Below, in pieces: positions 30,501-52,372 of a DNA stretch of 64,000 bases. The translations under genes and the position numbers were made by a program. This stretch comes from Siniperca chuatsi. Lineage: Eukaryota; Chordata; Actinopteri; Centrarchiformes; Sinipercidae. The stretch's first letter is position 1. The number at the start of each line of letters is the position of its first letter. Under the pieces are notes generated by a model. It made no database searches, was not told the DNA's origin, and saw only the letters and a list, made by a program, of their open reading frames with translations. The stretch is taken from the NCBI RefSeq assembly GCF_020085105.1, contig NC_058056.1, positions 18,896,429-18,960,428 on the forward strand, written 5' to 3'.

Positions 30501-33167
30501 GAAAGCTCACACTCTCATGGCTCGTGCTCTTTGGAACAACATGGTAGGATTTGCTTTATTAGAAGACTTTTCCTACATTTGTATTTTGGCACTTGTGGTT
30601 ATAATGATCCAAAATAAATCTCTGACTTTTCCCTTAGTTAGAGGCAGTGGGCAACAAGACTTTTACACAAGATTTCACAGCTGGCATTGATTTGAAGTGT
30701 CCCTCTGAGGTAACTTTGCATTCAACAACATTCATTGATCAAAAACTATACATTATATGTTGTTGTTTTTATCATTTTTTGTGTATTAATTTGCTTTTGA
30801 TTATTTCTTCATTAGACCAACCCATTTTTTAGGACTGCTGTCAACAGCAACTACACCTTTCCAGGCCCTCGCCCCACTCCTGCTCCTGTTACAGTAGGTC
30901 ATATTTTCTGTCTTTCATACACAGCTCAACTTTAAAATGGAAAGTAATTATTATCTACGCATGATGCCAAGTTATAGATTATAACTATAAACACCTAAAT
31001 AATGTCTCTGTCATTCTTTAGAATTGGGGCAGTGACTTTTCCTGTGTTAACACAGCTCCATCCAACTCTGTGCCCACGTCAGGTAAGCATTCAAGGTGTT
31101 ACTTAGGTATTACCTAAAGGGAAATAGAATGGTTATATGTGAAATATGCTCATGTTGATCTTTTGTTAGCTCACAGGTTACGACCAGCAGACATCAAAGT
31201 GGTGGCTGCTGTGGGAGACTCTATAACGGTAAGTCTGTACACAAGAATGTGACCAAGGATTTTGTAATGGTTAATGTAAGAATTGCTGCTGGTGTATTAA
31301 TTTGTCATAGTGTAATAAAATATTCTTTAATCTCTTAAATCAAGACTCACTTGCTAGCTTTTCCCAAGAGCTTTTTTGCATCTCACAGTCCTCACTTGAT
31401 ATACTTATTTATCCTTGTTCTGTCTCTTTCTCTTTGATTTCTCTGTTTCCCTTTTCTTCTTCCTTTAAACACTTTTCTGTTTTGAAAAGTGCCAAATAAA
31501 TTAAGTTTGCTTGCTAATAGACTAAAAATTAGATGCCAGAAAATATAATAACGTCCCGTTATTACATTACCTGACGCTTAATTTTTATGCCATTATTATA
31601 TTTTCTTGTCTTGTGCAATATTTTCTATACACCATTTCTGTAAAATCCAGGTTGTCATATTTTGTATCTTTGGTATCTCCACTAGAGCTAATAATGAAGT
31701 TCTGTGGGTTTGAATAATGCTAAGTAACACAACATAAGTTTGTAATGATGGACCTACTGGTGGGTCAATGGTGTTACCCCCTACCTTTTCTCTAAGTACC
31801 TATAAATCAAGTTAATGTACAAGCTGAGAGAGTATTTTTTTAATTAATGGGTCAGAGAGAGAAACAGAAAAAAAACGTGTCTGTAAATGATTGAATAGTA
31901 TAACCTTCTTTTCCTGCATGCAGGCCGGCTTTGGTGCTAAGGCAAAGAATCTGCTGCAGTTAAGAACTGAGTACAGAGGGGTGTCATGGAGGTGAATGCA
32001 CACAAACTACATACATAACAAATTTGTGTACATTGCATTTTATTTACTGCTTGTTTATTTGTTTTTTATTTACAAGCATTGGAGGAGACAAAACTCTTGA
32101 GACTGTCACAACTTTACCTAGTGAGTCCTAAAGCCTGGGCTTTCTTGACATGTAATGCACATTAGCACCATTAGATGGCAGAGTTGGACTGTAACAAAAC
32201 TAGTGTTTTGTGTCTTGTGCAGTAATTTCCCTACTTTTCTACATCAGATATTCTTAAGAAGTTCAACCCTAAAATCAAAGGAATGTCAAAGGGACAGGGG
32301 AAAAGGCAGACTGGCTTCAATATGGCTGTATCAGGAGCTAAAATATCGTGAGTTCTAACATTTCATTGATCTGTCATCAGCTTCGAATGGTTTATGGTAT
32401 GTTTTGAGCATTTTGTGCACTAATGAAAATCTCTAATTTCATACAGAGGAATCCCAGGGCAGGTCCGACGCCTGATTGATACCATGAAAAATGACTCTGT
32501 GAGTTTAATATATGGCACTATACTAATGTATGCAATATTTTAATGTGCAAGAAAATCGTTCCAGCTTATTCTTTCTGATTCTCTCTCCATTATTTCAATG
32601 GAAATAGACGGTGGATTTTGAGAAAGACTGGAAGCTGGTGACCCTCTTCATTGGAGGCAATGACCTGTGTCAGTACTGCAATGACCGTGTGAGTTGCTTT
32701 AGGAAGTCATCACAGGAAATACAGGATGATCCAAAAGATAAAGGACATTTTCAAAGCACTCCCCTCAGTAAAGCCAGTCTCCTACTACAGCACAGTGGTT
32801 AAACCTCCTGTAGTGTTGTGTGATGCCCTGTGTATAGAGCCGTCTCATGATATCACTCTCCAAATGGGACAGCACACTGGAGCAGAATAATCAAGCTTTG
32901 TGAACAGCCCTCCCCTAATTGTTTTATTGTGTCAGTGTAAGATGAGAGCAGACATGGTTTCTTTTCAATGAGCACATTCTGTCACTTCACCCCCCACCCT
33001 CTATCTCAGCCTGCATTAAACAAGCACACGGGGCACAGTGACAGGCCTTGTTCTCTAAGAGGCATAAACAACACAGAGGTCAACCCAGACTCTCTTCATC
33101 CTGTCTCTGTCTCCCTCCCTCCCTCCTTCTCTCTCTTCTTCTTCTTTTCTCATTTTGCCTCCATTTC

Positions 33168-33218
<51 letters not shown>

Positions 33219-35418
33219 TTCTCCATTACTCTCCTCACACTCCACTGACAGGGTAGTCTCTCTTTTAATGTTTGTGCTTTGAAGCAGAATATCAAAGCAC
33301 AGCATCAATTTAAGATGAGCTCTGAAACTGTGGTAGTGGCAGCTTAGGGTTAGTTGTTGCACGTCCATTCATGCATGTTGCATGGCGTCGGCTCTTTTAG
33401 TTGATATGTGCTTTTTAGCTACAAAATTGGCCAGGTTCCTTGTCCCTTAATCATTCTGCTTTTCTCTGGACCACAATAGAGAACAGCTGTTAATGAAAAA
33501 AAGGCACAAGTGTACATGTGTTGACTATTATTTAATAAAAAAGCCATGTACATTGTATACAATCTTATTATTTTTTTGGTCTCAAAACTACAGGCCTCTT
33601 TGTCACCTCAGAACTACAGCCATCATATGATGACAAGCTTGGATATGCTCTACAAAGAGGTAAAAAATTGATTATGCAAAAAATACTAAAATGTGCAGAT
33701 TAATTAGGTTCACATTTTCTTCCCTTCTTTTCCCTTAAAGTATCATTAATAAAAGAATTGATTCAGAATTTTACATAATTCTTATATTCATAAAAGTCAT
33801 GTTTTTCTTGCTTTCTGGTAATAGGTTCCCAGAACGATTGTCAATGTCTTGGAGATCCTGGAAATTAAAGGCCTTCGCAGGATCAAGAGGGATAGTCTTG
33901 GGTGCAATGTGTTACAAAAGTACGCTCATCGATCCACTCATACCAAATCAATTCTACATGAAGACCACTGAGTCCAAGGCAGATTACTTTGAATCAACAG
34001 CACTTCTCTTAATATTGATCTAATACCAGTCAATCCAGCAAAGAAACATATAATAATTTGGAGTTTATTAAAGGATACCACATCCCTGAATCAGTGACAA
34101 ATCCAATTTTTTACTATACAAAAGATAGCATTATGTATCAGTCAATGATGATTAGAAAATAATTGTATTTCCCAAAAGCAGCTGTTTATTTTCCCCTTTG
34201 ATCCTCAGGTACGTCTGCCCGTGCTTCTTATTAGCAGGAGAGGACTCCATAGAGCTGGCTGAAGTCAAACGGATCAATCGGGAACTACAGGTTAGCACAG
34301 AACATTGAGGTCAAAACGTGTGACCAAAATGTAGTTCAGGTCCCCCTCCAATCAAAAATGGGTTTTGCTTTTTGTTACTTCACTTGGATGTTTGAGCTTC
34401 ACTGTGTAAAACAATGAATGTGCATTGTTTATTCAGCCTTTTTTTTTGTCTTTCTTTCAGGTTGAGACAGAAAAATTGGTGTACGGAGGCCGCTATGATG
34501 ACAGAGAGGACTTTGCTGTGGTCGGGCAGCCCTTTTTTAAGAACACCATCGTTCCTTTGAATGCTGTAAGCCCTCCATGTACCCCCGAACCTCCACTGCA
34601 CTCACAGTAACAAGCCCTTCCCCTCAAAGCACATAATTCTTACAAACACTGATGTTGTATTATTTCTTCTCCAGGACGGCAGACCTGACGCCACCTACTT
34701 CAGTGAGGACTGTTTCCACTTCAGTGAACGAGGACATGCTGACATGGCTGCAGCTCTGTGGAATAACATGGTGAGTCTGGCGCGATGAACAGTAAAAGGC
34801 TAACTGTGTCCGACAGGGGAATGGTTTTGGATAAATCTTTCTAAATTGCCACATCTCACTGCAATTTAGTCCTGGGTTGAGCAAAGATGTACTCTGTTTT
34901 ATCTCTAGTTGGAGCCAGTGGGTAAAAAACAGACATACAACAATTTCACAAATGCCAGAAATAACATCAAGTGCCCCACTGAGGTAAGAAAGCTGCCACA
35001 CAAGCACGTCTCACATGCTGACCGAGTTGTGATTTATCTGTACAATTTGTGCATAATGTCATGAATGGTTCATAAAAGTGGATGTGATTTTATAGAAGAC
35101 CTCCCTTCTTGTGCGTTCCAGGAGCATCCTTACATCTTCACAAAGGTGAACAGCTTGCCCAGTTCGACCACCACCGCAGCACCCAAAACAGACAGCACAG
35201 CTTTACCTCACAGCTCCACAGCACCCAAAACAGACAGCACAGCCCTTCCTCCCACCTCTGATTGCACAGACGATGTGCCAGTATGGCTCGCTGCTGTGCT
35301 GGCAGTAACGGGTCTTCTGATTGGCTGGGCTGTCACCTGGCTCCTCCTCTCCTGCAGAGCCAGGAGAAGCAAGAAGATGATGATGGCTGCAGTGGAGATG
35401 AAGGGCACTGAGTTTTAA
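21999..35418 (+). CDS. plb1: Phospholipase B1, membrane-associated, three lipase repeats
   Basis: Forty-three exons join in frame (1106 residues): 21999-22059, 22842-22897, 23016-23079, 23276-23339, 23513-23547, 24290-24356, 24506-24554, 25274-25339, 25434-25499, 25584-25639, 25817-25886, 25991-26098, 26242-26295, 26725-26793, 26993-27067, 27143-27203, 27302-27360, 27482-27555, 27668-27711, 28424-28532, 28662-28713, 28828-28908, 29518-29583, 29708-29808, 29897-29978, 30260-30364, 30448-30543, 30638-30709, 30816-30893, 31022-31082, 31170-31228, 31924-31991, 32077-32120, 32248-32347, 32447-32498, 32608-32688, 33594-33659, 33825-33919, 34209-34290, 34461-34565, 34674-34769, 34909-34983, 35122-35418. 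The family hydrolyses both acyl chains of phospholipids and other esters at the brush border. Seen: a signal peptide (1-18); a degenerate repeat (61-340); two intact GDSL repeats with Ser358, GGND 469-472, Asp610/His613 and Ser718, GGND 824-827, Asp963/His966; a Thr/Ser/Pro stalk; one membrane helix (about 1061-1086); and a short basic tail. Mammalian PLB1 has four repeats and about 1450 residues, so this is shorter by about one repeat. AATAAA lies at 35537. Confidence 0.93.
24435..24501. repeat. (TG)n tract at plb1 exon 7 acceptor
   Basis: About 33 TG units run up to TTGCAG, with exon 7 starting at 24506. The tract occupies the place of the polypyrimidine tract. Confidence 0.97.
24893..25190 (+). 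repeat. Degraded interspersed repeat with tRNA-like head
   Basis: The stretch contains GCACAGTGTCTCAGTG, GCAAGAAGGTCCTGGTTTAT, ATGTTCTCCCCATGTTCATG, GTCCAAAGATATGCA and GGCGACCTGTCCAG in this order. From memory this is the order of a very common teleost repeat beginning with a tRNA-like GTGGCACAGTGG segment. It lies inside a plb1 intron and is well diverged. I assign it by motif order only, so the class (SINE or non-autonomous transposon) stays open. Confidence 0.6.
27302..31082 (+). other. plb1: Second lipase repeat of plb1 (exons 17-30)
   Basis: Residues 341-700 contain the full GDSL lipase motif set: VGDSLT with Ser358, [25 protein letters not shown] at 469-472, and [15 protein letters not shown] with Asp610 and His613. 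By position after the N-terminal degenerate repeat it corresponds to the catalytically active second repeat of mammalian PLB1. That assignment is inference from order. Confidence 0.8.
29138..29471 (+). repeat. hAT-like MITE in plb1 intron
   Basis: It begins GGCTGCAAACAAAAATTAT and contains AATTAATTGATTGATTGTTTG, AATAGTGGAAAATGCCC, GTTGGAACCAGCAAATGTT and GACTCAAATGATTAAC. It ends near AGTTGCTGATTAATTTTCT. The termini are inverted (GCTGCAAAC versus AGTTGCTG). Together with the content this matches the abundant teleost repeat with CAGGGCTGCAACTAA ends. A relative lies at 52185-52372. It ends about 47 bp before the exon 23 acceptor. Confidence 0.65.
31170..34983 (+). other. plb1: Third lipase repeat of plb1 (exons 31-42)
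   Basis: Residues 701-1008 contain VGDSIT with Ser718, GGND at 824-827, and [15 protein letters not shown] with Asp963 and His966. Exon lengths (59, 68, 44, 100, 52, 81, 66, 95, 82, 105, 96, 75) follow those of repeat 2 (59, 74, 44, 109, 52, 81, 66, 101, 82, 105, 96, 72) almost one for one. That is the mark of a duplicated exon block. Confidence 0.85.
33173..33221. repeat. (CT)n tract in plb1 intron
   Basis: A nearly pure CT run sits in a wider C/T-rich stretch (about 33105-33235) in the intron after exon 36. The open frames it creates on both strands are compositional artefacts. Confidence 0.95.
35180..35263 (+). repeat. plb1: Tandem 42-bp repeat encoding the plb1 stalk
   Basis: CACCCAAAACAGACAGCACA occurs at 35180 and again at 35222, giving two tandem 14-residue units, each containing [10 protein letters not shown] (residues about 1028-1056). 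The units are Thr/Ser/Pro-rich and lie just outside the membrane helix. They look like an O-glycosylated stalk that could vary in copy number between individuals. Confidence 0.85.
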
Positions 35419-35536
35419 AGTGCTACTTACTGTGTTTTTGCATTGGACTATTCGAGGAAAAATTTAAAAACCAATAACTACAAAACTACATTGCAATATT
35501 TAAAATGATTGTATAAAGCATATTGTTTGTAGTGAT

Positions 35537-35542
35537 AATAAA
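35537..35542 (+). terminator. plb1: Probable plb1 poly(A) signal
   Basis: AATAAA lies 119 bases after the plb1 stop codon, the first such hexamer downstream. Confidence 0.6.
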
Positions 35543-35614
35543 GCAGTTTTTCATAATAAGATATGATACTAGAAAAGTTCATTATTGTCCTTGAAGCACA
35601 GAAAATATTAGTGG

Positions 35615-35770
35615 ATGCAGAGGTGGAAAAAGTACACCAGACGTTACTTGAGGAAAGCAATAAATAAGACAACTGAATGTCACTGTATTATAACTCCTGC
35701 ATTCAAACCTTACTGATGTGAAAGTGCTAAAAAAAATTGTAGTAAGGTGTGTTAGAGTATTTATTACTCA
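35615..35770 (+). repeat. Dispersed MITE-like repeat, degraded copy
   Basis: It starts GCAGAGGTGGAAAAAGTACA, like the CAGTGGTGGAAAGTACA start at 36460, and then drifts through ACGTTACTTGAGGAAAG. The right edge near 35770 is uncertain. Confidence 0.45.
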
Positions 35771-36459
35771 CAAAGAATGATTCCTTTCACATTTTTATAT
35801 CACTGTTGAACATGTAAGGCGTATTTAAATGTTGTAGCTGGTCTAACAACTGACTTAATAAGACCACTACCAACCACTACAAATCAAACACAGTAGATTT
35901 CATGTGCAAAAAAGACTGAATTAAATGTATTTAGTTACTCTTTCTGGACAACAATACACTCTTGGTAGATGTAAATATGAATCTAACATTTTGTGGCCAT
36001 TTTGTAATTAGTCATTCTTTCTGTTTCCTTTTTTTGTCTATTTTTAAGAAAATAATCTTGTCTTTGATTGTAACAAAACTGCTTTTTGGTTATTTGGAAT
36101 AAATTATTTGCAGTAATTATAAACTGTAATCTAGTGTGACTTCTTAAGTGACATCCTGACAACCAAACACCAACCAGTCCTCACATTCTGTAGCCTGCCT
36201 GTCCAGGAAATCATCACCATTACACATTAAAGGCATTTATTTTAGAAAGGAAATACAAATATCACCATATCATAAAATAAGCAAACCACCCATGCAAAAA
36301 TGATTCTGCTTGGAGCACAGCACACATCAGCCTACAGCCTACCACCAACATTACCACCAGTGAGATAGTCTACTGATAAAACATAAAAGGGGTTATTTTA
36401 TGATCTCCTCACAGTGATGAAAGCCCCCGACTGCTTCTGTTAATTATGTCACAAGCATA

Positions 36460-36725
36460 CAGTGGTGGAAAGTACATTTACTCAAGTACTAAAATGCAAT
36501 TTTGAGGTATTTGTACTTTACTTGAGTATTTTCATTTTTGGCTATTTTTTTTATTCTATTCCACTACATTTCAAAGGCTAATATTCTAATTTTTACTCCA
36601 CTACATCTATTTGACAGCTAATTTTACAAACAAGGCATATGACCACATTATAAAACATGATGCATTGGTACAGATTAAACTACCCAACAGTATGTAAAAT
36701 AATTAGAATTAGCTCCACCTGAACT
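36460..36725 (+). repeat. Dispersed MITE-like repeat, copy 3
   Basis: It starts CAGTGGTGGAAAGTACATTT and continues with ATTTTGAGGTATTTGTACTT and TTTTTACTCCACTACAT, as in the copies at 379 and 50933. It ends in AGCTCCACCTGAACTGG, lacking the right-hand half present in the other copies. It sits about 250 bp upstream of the ppp1cb start codon. Confidence 0.7.
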
Positions 36726-36979
36726 GGCTAAAAACACAAATTGCTTTTTTTTAGAACAGTTTCAAAATAAGAATGTGTATGCTGGATGTAATTTAATATA
36801 GGATATACATTATGTTTGTCAGCCACGAATAAACTCCTTTTAATTAATATAAAGGTGGTTAAAGTGTGGTTATTCTTCACTAGTTCATGTAATCCACGGT
36901 TACTGGTTTCTTGACAACAGCGCCTCCTGGTGTCTGTAGGGGGGATCGAACCGGCCAACACTACCACATCAGTTTGAAG

Positions 36980-47805
<10,826 letters not shown>

Positions 47806-49862
47806 ACGTACAGCCTTGGCTCTCCCCCCTCCTTCTCACCCTGTCCGTCCCTGGTCTGCCATCACGGCAACCCCTGTAACTCCCCTGTATAGCGAAGATA
47901 CAGGGCTTATCTAATTGCCCAAATCTTTCTCCTCTTTCTTCCCCACTCACCCACCCCCTCCCCACTCACCCACCCCCTCCCCATCTCCACTGACAGCTCT
48001 TTTTCTTAATGTGTAAGTGTACATAAATTTGCTGTGACCAATCTGTTTTATTTTTTTTGCCTGTTTGTTGGTATTTTTGATATTAACAAATAATCTTTTT
48101 TTGTGTTTTTTTGTGTTTTTTTTGAGGTTCTGTGTCGTGTAAGGAAATGCCTTCTCTGTGTAGAGGGGCAAAGCGCCTGAGTTAAAGGAATTCTTTTTCA
48201 GTTTAACAAAAACACAGTAGAGATTGAAAATTGTTTTGCCTTGACCTCTCAAAAAACAGAGAGAATCCTTCCAATGTAATTCAATGAGACTGAGGTTTCT
48301 GTGCAATGCAAAAATCCGTAGACACAAATAACGTTTCTCATATTCCACTTTAACAGTTTGAACACATTATAGCGTATGCGGTGAACTTGCGGTTGTTGTG
48401 CACATTTTATATATTTAACCATTGAACAAGCGCATGTCCCCATGAGTTGCAAAGGATGAGAAGAGACCGGCGTGGATGAAATATAGAGGCTAAATCAGAT
48501 GCTGCTGGCAGTGGACACACTCTACCCGAACACAACGCCCTCTGGGCATCGATTCCTCCACTCTGTTATGCCTCCCTGTGCTTCAACTCCACACCCACAC
48601 AAAAACATGCCGCTTCTTACACAGAGCTGGTATTTACATTTTCCTGGGTATCTTTATTATTTGTTCTCATCCAGATAATTTCCCCCCATATAATCCTCTT
48701 GATTTGTAGTGAACGATGCTGAGAATTTGTTAAAACGTTGTACCCATGGAAATTTCTTGCACAGACATTTAACTATGAGTCACTTATGATCAGTATTTTA
48801 TCTGCAGACATACTGGATAAATGGTGTACTAAAAGTGCTTATAAAATTGTCCTTTCCTAGTCTTTGTGGGAAGATGCAGATAAAGATATCTATATATAGA
48901 AATATCTAACAGCACAGGTTGCAATTTTGCAAGTGTCTAACATATCTAAGTAATCCCGTGCAGTGTTAAAAAGACCAAATAATCAAAGTAAATAAAAAGC
49001 AAGCTTCACAAAATGCTCCACAATATTTGAATTGTTTAGTGCATAGTGAAGACAATTTTTTTCTTGGAAGCTTTTTAGTAAAATGCCAGCTATCCTCCTT
49101 TCACATCACCCAATCCGTTCAAGCACAGTAAGAAAACTAGTGGTCAGGAGTGGGTGTCAGAACCAGGCCGTTTTGCTATGTGATAGTGATGCCACCTGGT
49201 GTATAAATGCAGTAGTACAGTACAAATTAGTACAAATTAGACGACAATTTCAAACTAGACAGGTACAGAATGTTGTGTCATTTACCATGAGGAGGTACTT
49301 CAGTTCGACTGACCAGCGAAAGCCTGTTTGGCAGTTAAGTTCAGTTTACTACAAATGAGATGCAGTTGACCCTCTGTGGAAAACAGTTGCCTCTTTTGTT
49401 TTTTTGCTCTTTGTGGTATTATTCTTTCTGTTCTATATTCACATGGTTCATTTTTATTCACTTAATTTATTTCCTAATAATGATGATAACAAAGAATGAG
49501 ATGTTACCAAAAGCTGTTTTGCAATTTGTACATGTTTGTTTGAAAGTCTACAAATTCAATTAAAATGGATGGAAACCAAAATTGTTGTCACTTCTGTTTT
49601 ACTGATGTCTTTGCATGAATGTGTACTGTATGTCTCTGTACTGTCAAGAAAGTTACTATCCCTTCTACACTTCTTTGTCTCAACATACAACTAATACTTT
49701 ACACTGACAGACCCACACAGGGGTAAAATCTTGGAAATGTATATACAGTCAATAAATCATACTCTGTTAAAATGAGATTAGATAAATTATTGAAAAGCAG
49801 AGGAACTCTCTTTTTTTTTTTTTTTTTTTTAAATCTCTCCTGCTTCAACTCAGTGTGACACT
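47806..49862. other. ppp1cb 3' UTR and tail-to-tail spacer
   Basis: About 2 kb separates the converging stop codons of ppp1cb and the small minus-strand gene. AATAAA at 49751-49756 is the best candidate ppp1cb poly(A) signal. A run of about 20 T at 49810-49830 follows. TTTATT near 49445-49470 could serve the minus-strand gene, in which case the two transcripts would overlap. Confidence 0.5.
47939..47982. repeat. Short tandem repeat, two 19-bp units
   Basis: CCCCACTCACCCACCCCCT occurs twice head to tail in the ppp1cb 3' UTR, immediately after a C/T-rich stretch. Confidence 0.85.
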
Positions 49863-50340
49863 TTATGCAACTGGGCCCCGCAGACGCCTCTTAGCCCAGT
49901 TCAGAGCTTCTCGCATCGGCCCTGAATACAGCCAGATAGTCAGTGTCAGGAGAAAACATGGCACGCCCAGGTGGAGGTGAGACAAGATCCAAACAAAGAT
50001 GATCCACAGTCCCACTTTTAGAAAGAGGAGAGTGTAGTAGATGATGCTCTGTGCATCTGTGGAGTTGGCCTGAGGAAAGAATGAATGTTAAGACATAATT
50101 TAATCATTTTATCATGTATTTATGTTTCCTGCAATACAACAGGTTATGATATGTTAATTTTAGGCATATGTGAACCAATCGCCTGTCTAGCTCAACCTGT
50201 ACATCCTGTACATCCACTTCATCAGCCATCATCATATCATCACCGTCATCAGAGCTCAGGAAGTAGGGGATCTGATAGAAGGGAGTCCTCCTTTTCTCCC
50301 TTCTGCATCTTGAAGACATTTGTGCTTGTGGTTCTTCCAT
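49863..50340 (-). CDS. Small two-pass membrane protein, unnamed
   Basis: Two minus-strand exons, 50340-50197 and 50069-49863, join in phase 0 (VQ|AN) through a CAG|GTTGAG donor and a TTTCCTCAG acceptor, giving 116 residues. The first exon encodes a basic start (SRCRREKRR) and an acidic stretch (SSDDGDD...ADEVDVQDVQ). The second encodes two adjacent hydrophobic segments, about residues 57-78 and 82-98, with FLKVGLWIIFVWILSHLHLG, and a basic amphipathic tail (EALNWAKRRLRGPVA). The spacing FLKVxLW...G...F.L....W.Y.G resembles the membrane region of SAYSvFN-domain proteins such as SAYSD1, but the SAYSVFN signature is absent. I therefore do not name it. Function unknown; probably an ER or other internal membrane protein. 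It converges on ppp1cb and lies back to back with manea. The exon pairing is inferred from frames and splice sites. Confidence 0.65.
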
Positions 50341-51480
50341 TGTCAGCGTGAGTCTCTAAATGATGATGGGTTTTGAGCACTTCAAACAACTATGGAATAT
50401 TATAAACAGAAATGTTAAATTATAACAAATATGATCCAGCAAATTGATCAATCAAATCAAATAAGCTTATTTGCATGAATGTTGATGTTACATAATTATT
50501 GCCAAAGCTCAAATATATTTAATTGAATATTAGACTTTAACAAGAAAACAAAATAAAAATAAGTGACAAGACAACAAATACTCTAAACAGTACAATCCTT
50601 CAGAACAGTAAATACATAGAATAATAAATCAATGTAGAACGTAAGAGACTCTTTGTTTCTTGAGGCATATACATATTTTTCAGCCAAGAGAGCTACTAAA
50701 CTGCTGAAAATCTAGCTATGTATCTATATTAATTTCTGATATGTTTGCTGCCTGTTTCACTTACTGTGTACACACACAGATTGTGCCTGATGGTGGAGAT
50801 CAGCACGTTTTTGTCAGTTTTTAATGTTGGCAAACACTGCAAAATATACTTGGAACCCCTTAGAATGTTATTTTTTAAACTGGAATGTTATTTAATAATG
50901 TTCTATAAACATATACAGAATACAGTGGTGGAAGGTAACAAAGTACCTTTATTCAAGTATTGTACTTAAGTACAAATTTGGTAGGTACTTGTACTTGAGT
51001 ATTTCCATTTTATGCAACTTTGTACTTCTACTCCACTACACTTTGGAAGCCAATATTGTACTTTTTACTCCACTGTGTTTACTTGACAACATTACTTACT
51101 AATTACTTTGTAGATTCTGATTAATACAAAATGTAAATGAACTAATGCAACTGCAATATTAAAGTGATGAACACATTAATGCATCAATAATTATACTATA
51201 ATATACATTATTCTGAAATGGGCCATTCTGCAGAATGAGTACTTTTACTTGTGGTACTTCAAGTATATTTTTAATGCGAGCACTTTTGTACTTTTACTTA
51301 AGTAAGATTTTGAATTCAGGACTTTTACTTGTAACAGAGTATTTCCACACTGTGTCATTACAACTTTTTTTGTTTTTTAATTTTATGGCATCCTTTATTG
51401 GTCCTTTTACTGATTGTTTGTGTAATACACCTTCCCAAACGAATGGGGGCGACATATATCACCCTGATTCAGTTAAGGTG
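50341..51480. other. Spacer between the small gene and manea
   Basis: The two genes are divergent across about 1.1 kb. A nearly full dispersed repeat (50933-51354) fills much of it. The rest is AT-rich with no visible exon. Confidence 0.55.
50933..51354 (+). repeat. Dispersed MITE-like repeat, copy 4
   Basis: It starts CAGTGGTGGAAGGTAACAAA. It contains GTACTTGAGTATTTCCATTT, TTTTTACTCCACTGTG, GAAATGGGCCATTCTGCAGA and GGACTTTTACTTGTAACAGA, and stops after TTTCCACACTGTG. Compared with the copies at 379 and 19783 it lacks only the terminal 60 bp or so. It lies within 150 bp of the presumed manea promoter. Confidence 0.75.
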
Positions 51481-51700
51481 CTTCTTTGACGGTCGTTGAC
51501 TGGACAGGCCCGTAGACCGTAAACTAGGACAGGACGCAGACGCAGCGCGTTACATCCGCATCCTATATAACATGGATGAGTCACAGCAAAGATGCTGTAG
51601 TAACTGCGCATTCACAGTTGCAGCGTTTACAGATCTGTGAAGCTGAACCAGAAGTGCAGGTTGTGTCCCGTCTTTTGCGTCTCATGCAGCGAAAATAATT
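51480..51700 (+). promoter_or_regulatory. manea: Candidate manea promoter
   Basis: A CpG-richer segment (GACGCAGACGCAGCGCG near 51533) is followed by TATATAA at 51564-51570. It lies upstream of the manea exon whose acceptor is at 52413/52414, so transcription probably starts here with a noncoding first exon. The start site and first donor cannot be fixed by eye. Confidence 0.3.
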
Positions 51701-52184
51701 TATGAAGAGCCGTGCGAGGCTGGTTGTGTTTAACACTAGACTTTGTATTTCAAAAGACCCAGTTTTCATACGGAAACATGTGAAGTGCTTGACTGTCGGA
51801 GGACAAAACCAATATTGTGTCACCCCTGTTATTCTTGGCTGCTGTTGACAAGTCTAAAGTTCATCAATGCGGGTAGAGTTGAAGTAGCTAACGTTGTTAG
51901 CTTTTTAATTGTGTCTTTAGGCATCGCTAAACTGCAGTAGCTATATGTGGTAAAACATAGTGTGTAGCCCACTGTAATGGTTGTAACTGTAACGTTATAT
52001 CATATGCAATCCGCACACTCTATCATGACAGGACTTCCGCAAAGTGTGCAGTTATTTAAAATAATGTAGCTCTCGCTGGCTTCCTGCCCCCCTTTTTATG
52101 TCTGTTTTTTTGAGCCGAATCGATAATTGAGTTATCATTTAAATAATTTTTCAAACAAAACTGCCAAGCATTTGAAGGTTGCAA

Positions 52185-52372
52185 CCTGTTAAATGTGAGG
52201 ATTTGCTACTTTTTCTTGTCTCAACATTGTCAGACAAAACAAGACATTTTAGGATCACTTTAATTTGGGCTTTGGCAAATAAAACAAACTGATTTGTCAC
52301 TATTTTCTGTCCTTTTATAGACCAAATGATTAGTTGATTAATCAAGAAAATAATTGTTAGTTGCAGCCCTGA
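52185..52372 (-). repeat. hAT-like MITE upstream of manea exon
   Basis: Read on the minus strand it begins CAGGGCTGCAACTAACAATT and contains GATTAATCAACTAATCATTT, ACAGAAAATAGTGACAAATC and AGCAAATCCTCACATTTAAC. It is a shorter relative, in opposite orientation, of the element at 29138-29471. It ends about 40 bp before the acceptor of the manea start-codon exon. Confidence 0.7.

Larger units (their letters stand above)
35543..36900. other. plb1-ppp1cb intergenic region
   Basis: About 1.4 kb separates the probable plb1 poly(A) site from the ppp1cb promoter. It contains two copies of the CAGTGGTGG repeat family (35615-35770 and 36460-36725). No gene is seen. Confidence 0.55.

Noticed and set aside
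33048-33295. Ser/Leu-rich and Arg/Glu-rich frames on both strands
   Set aside because: They are products of the (CT)n tract in a plb1 intron.
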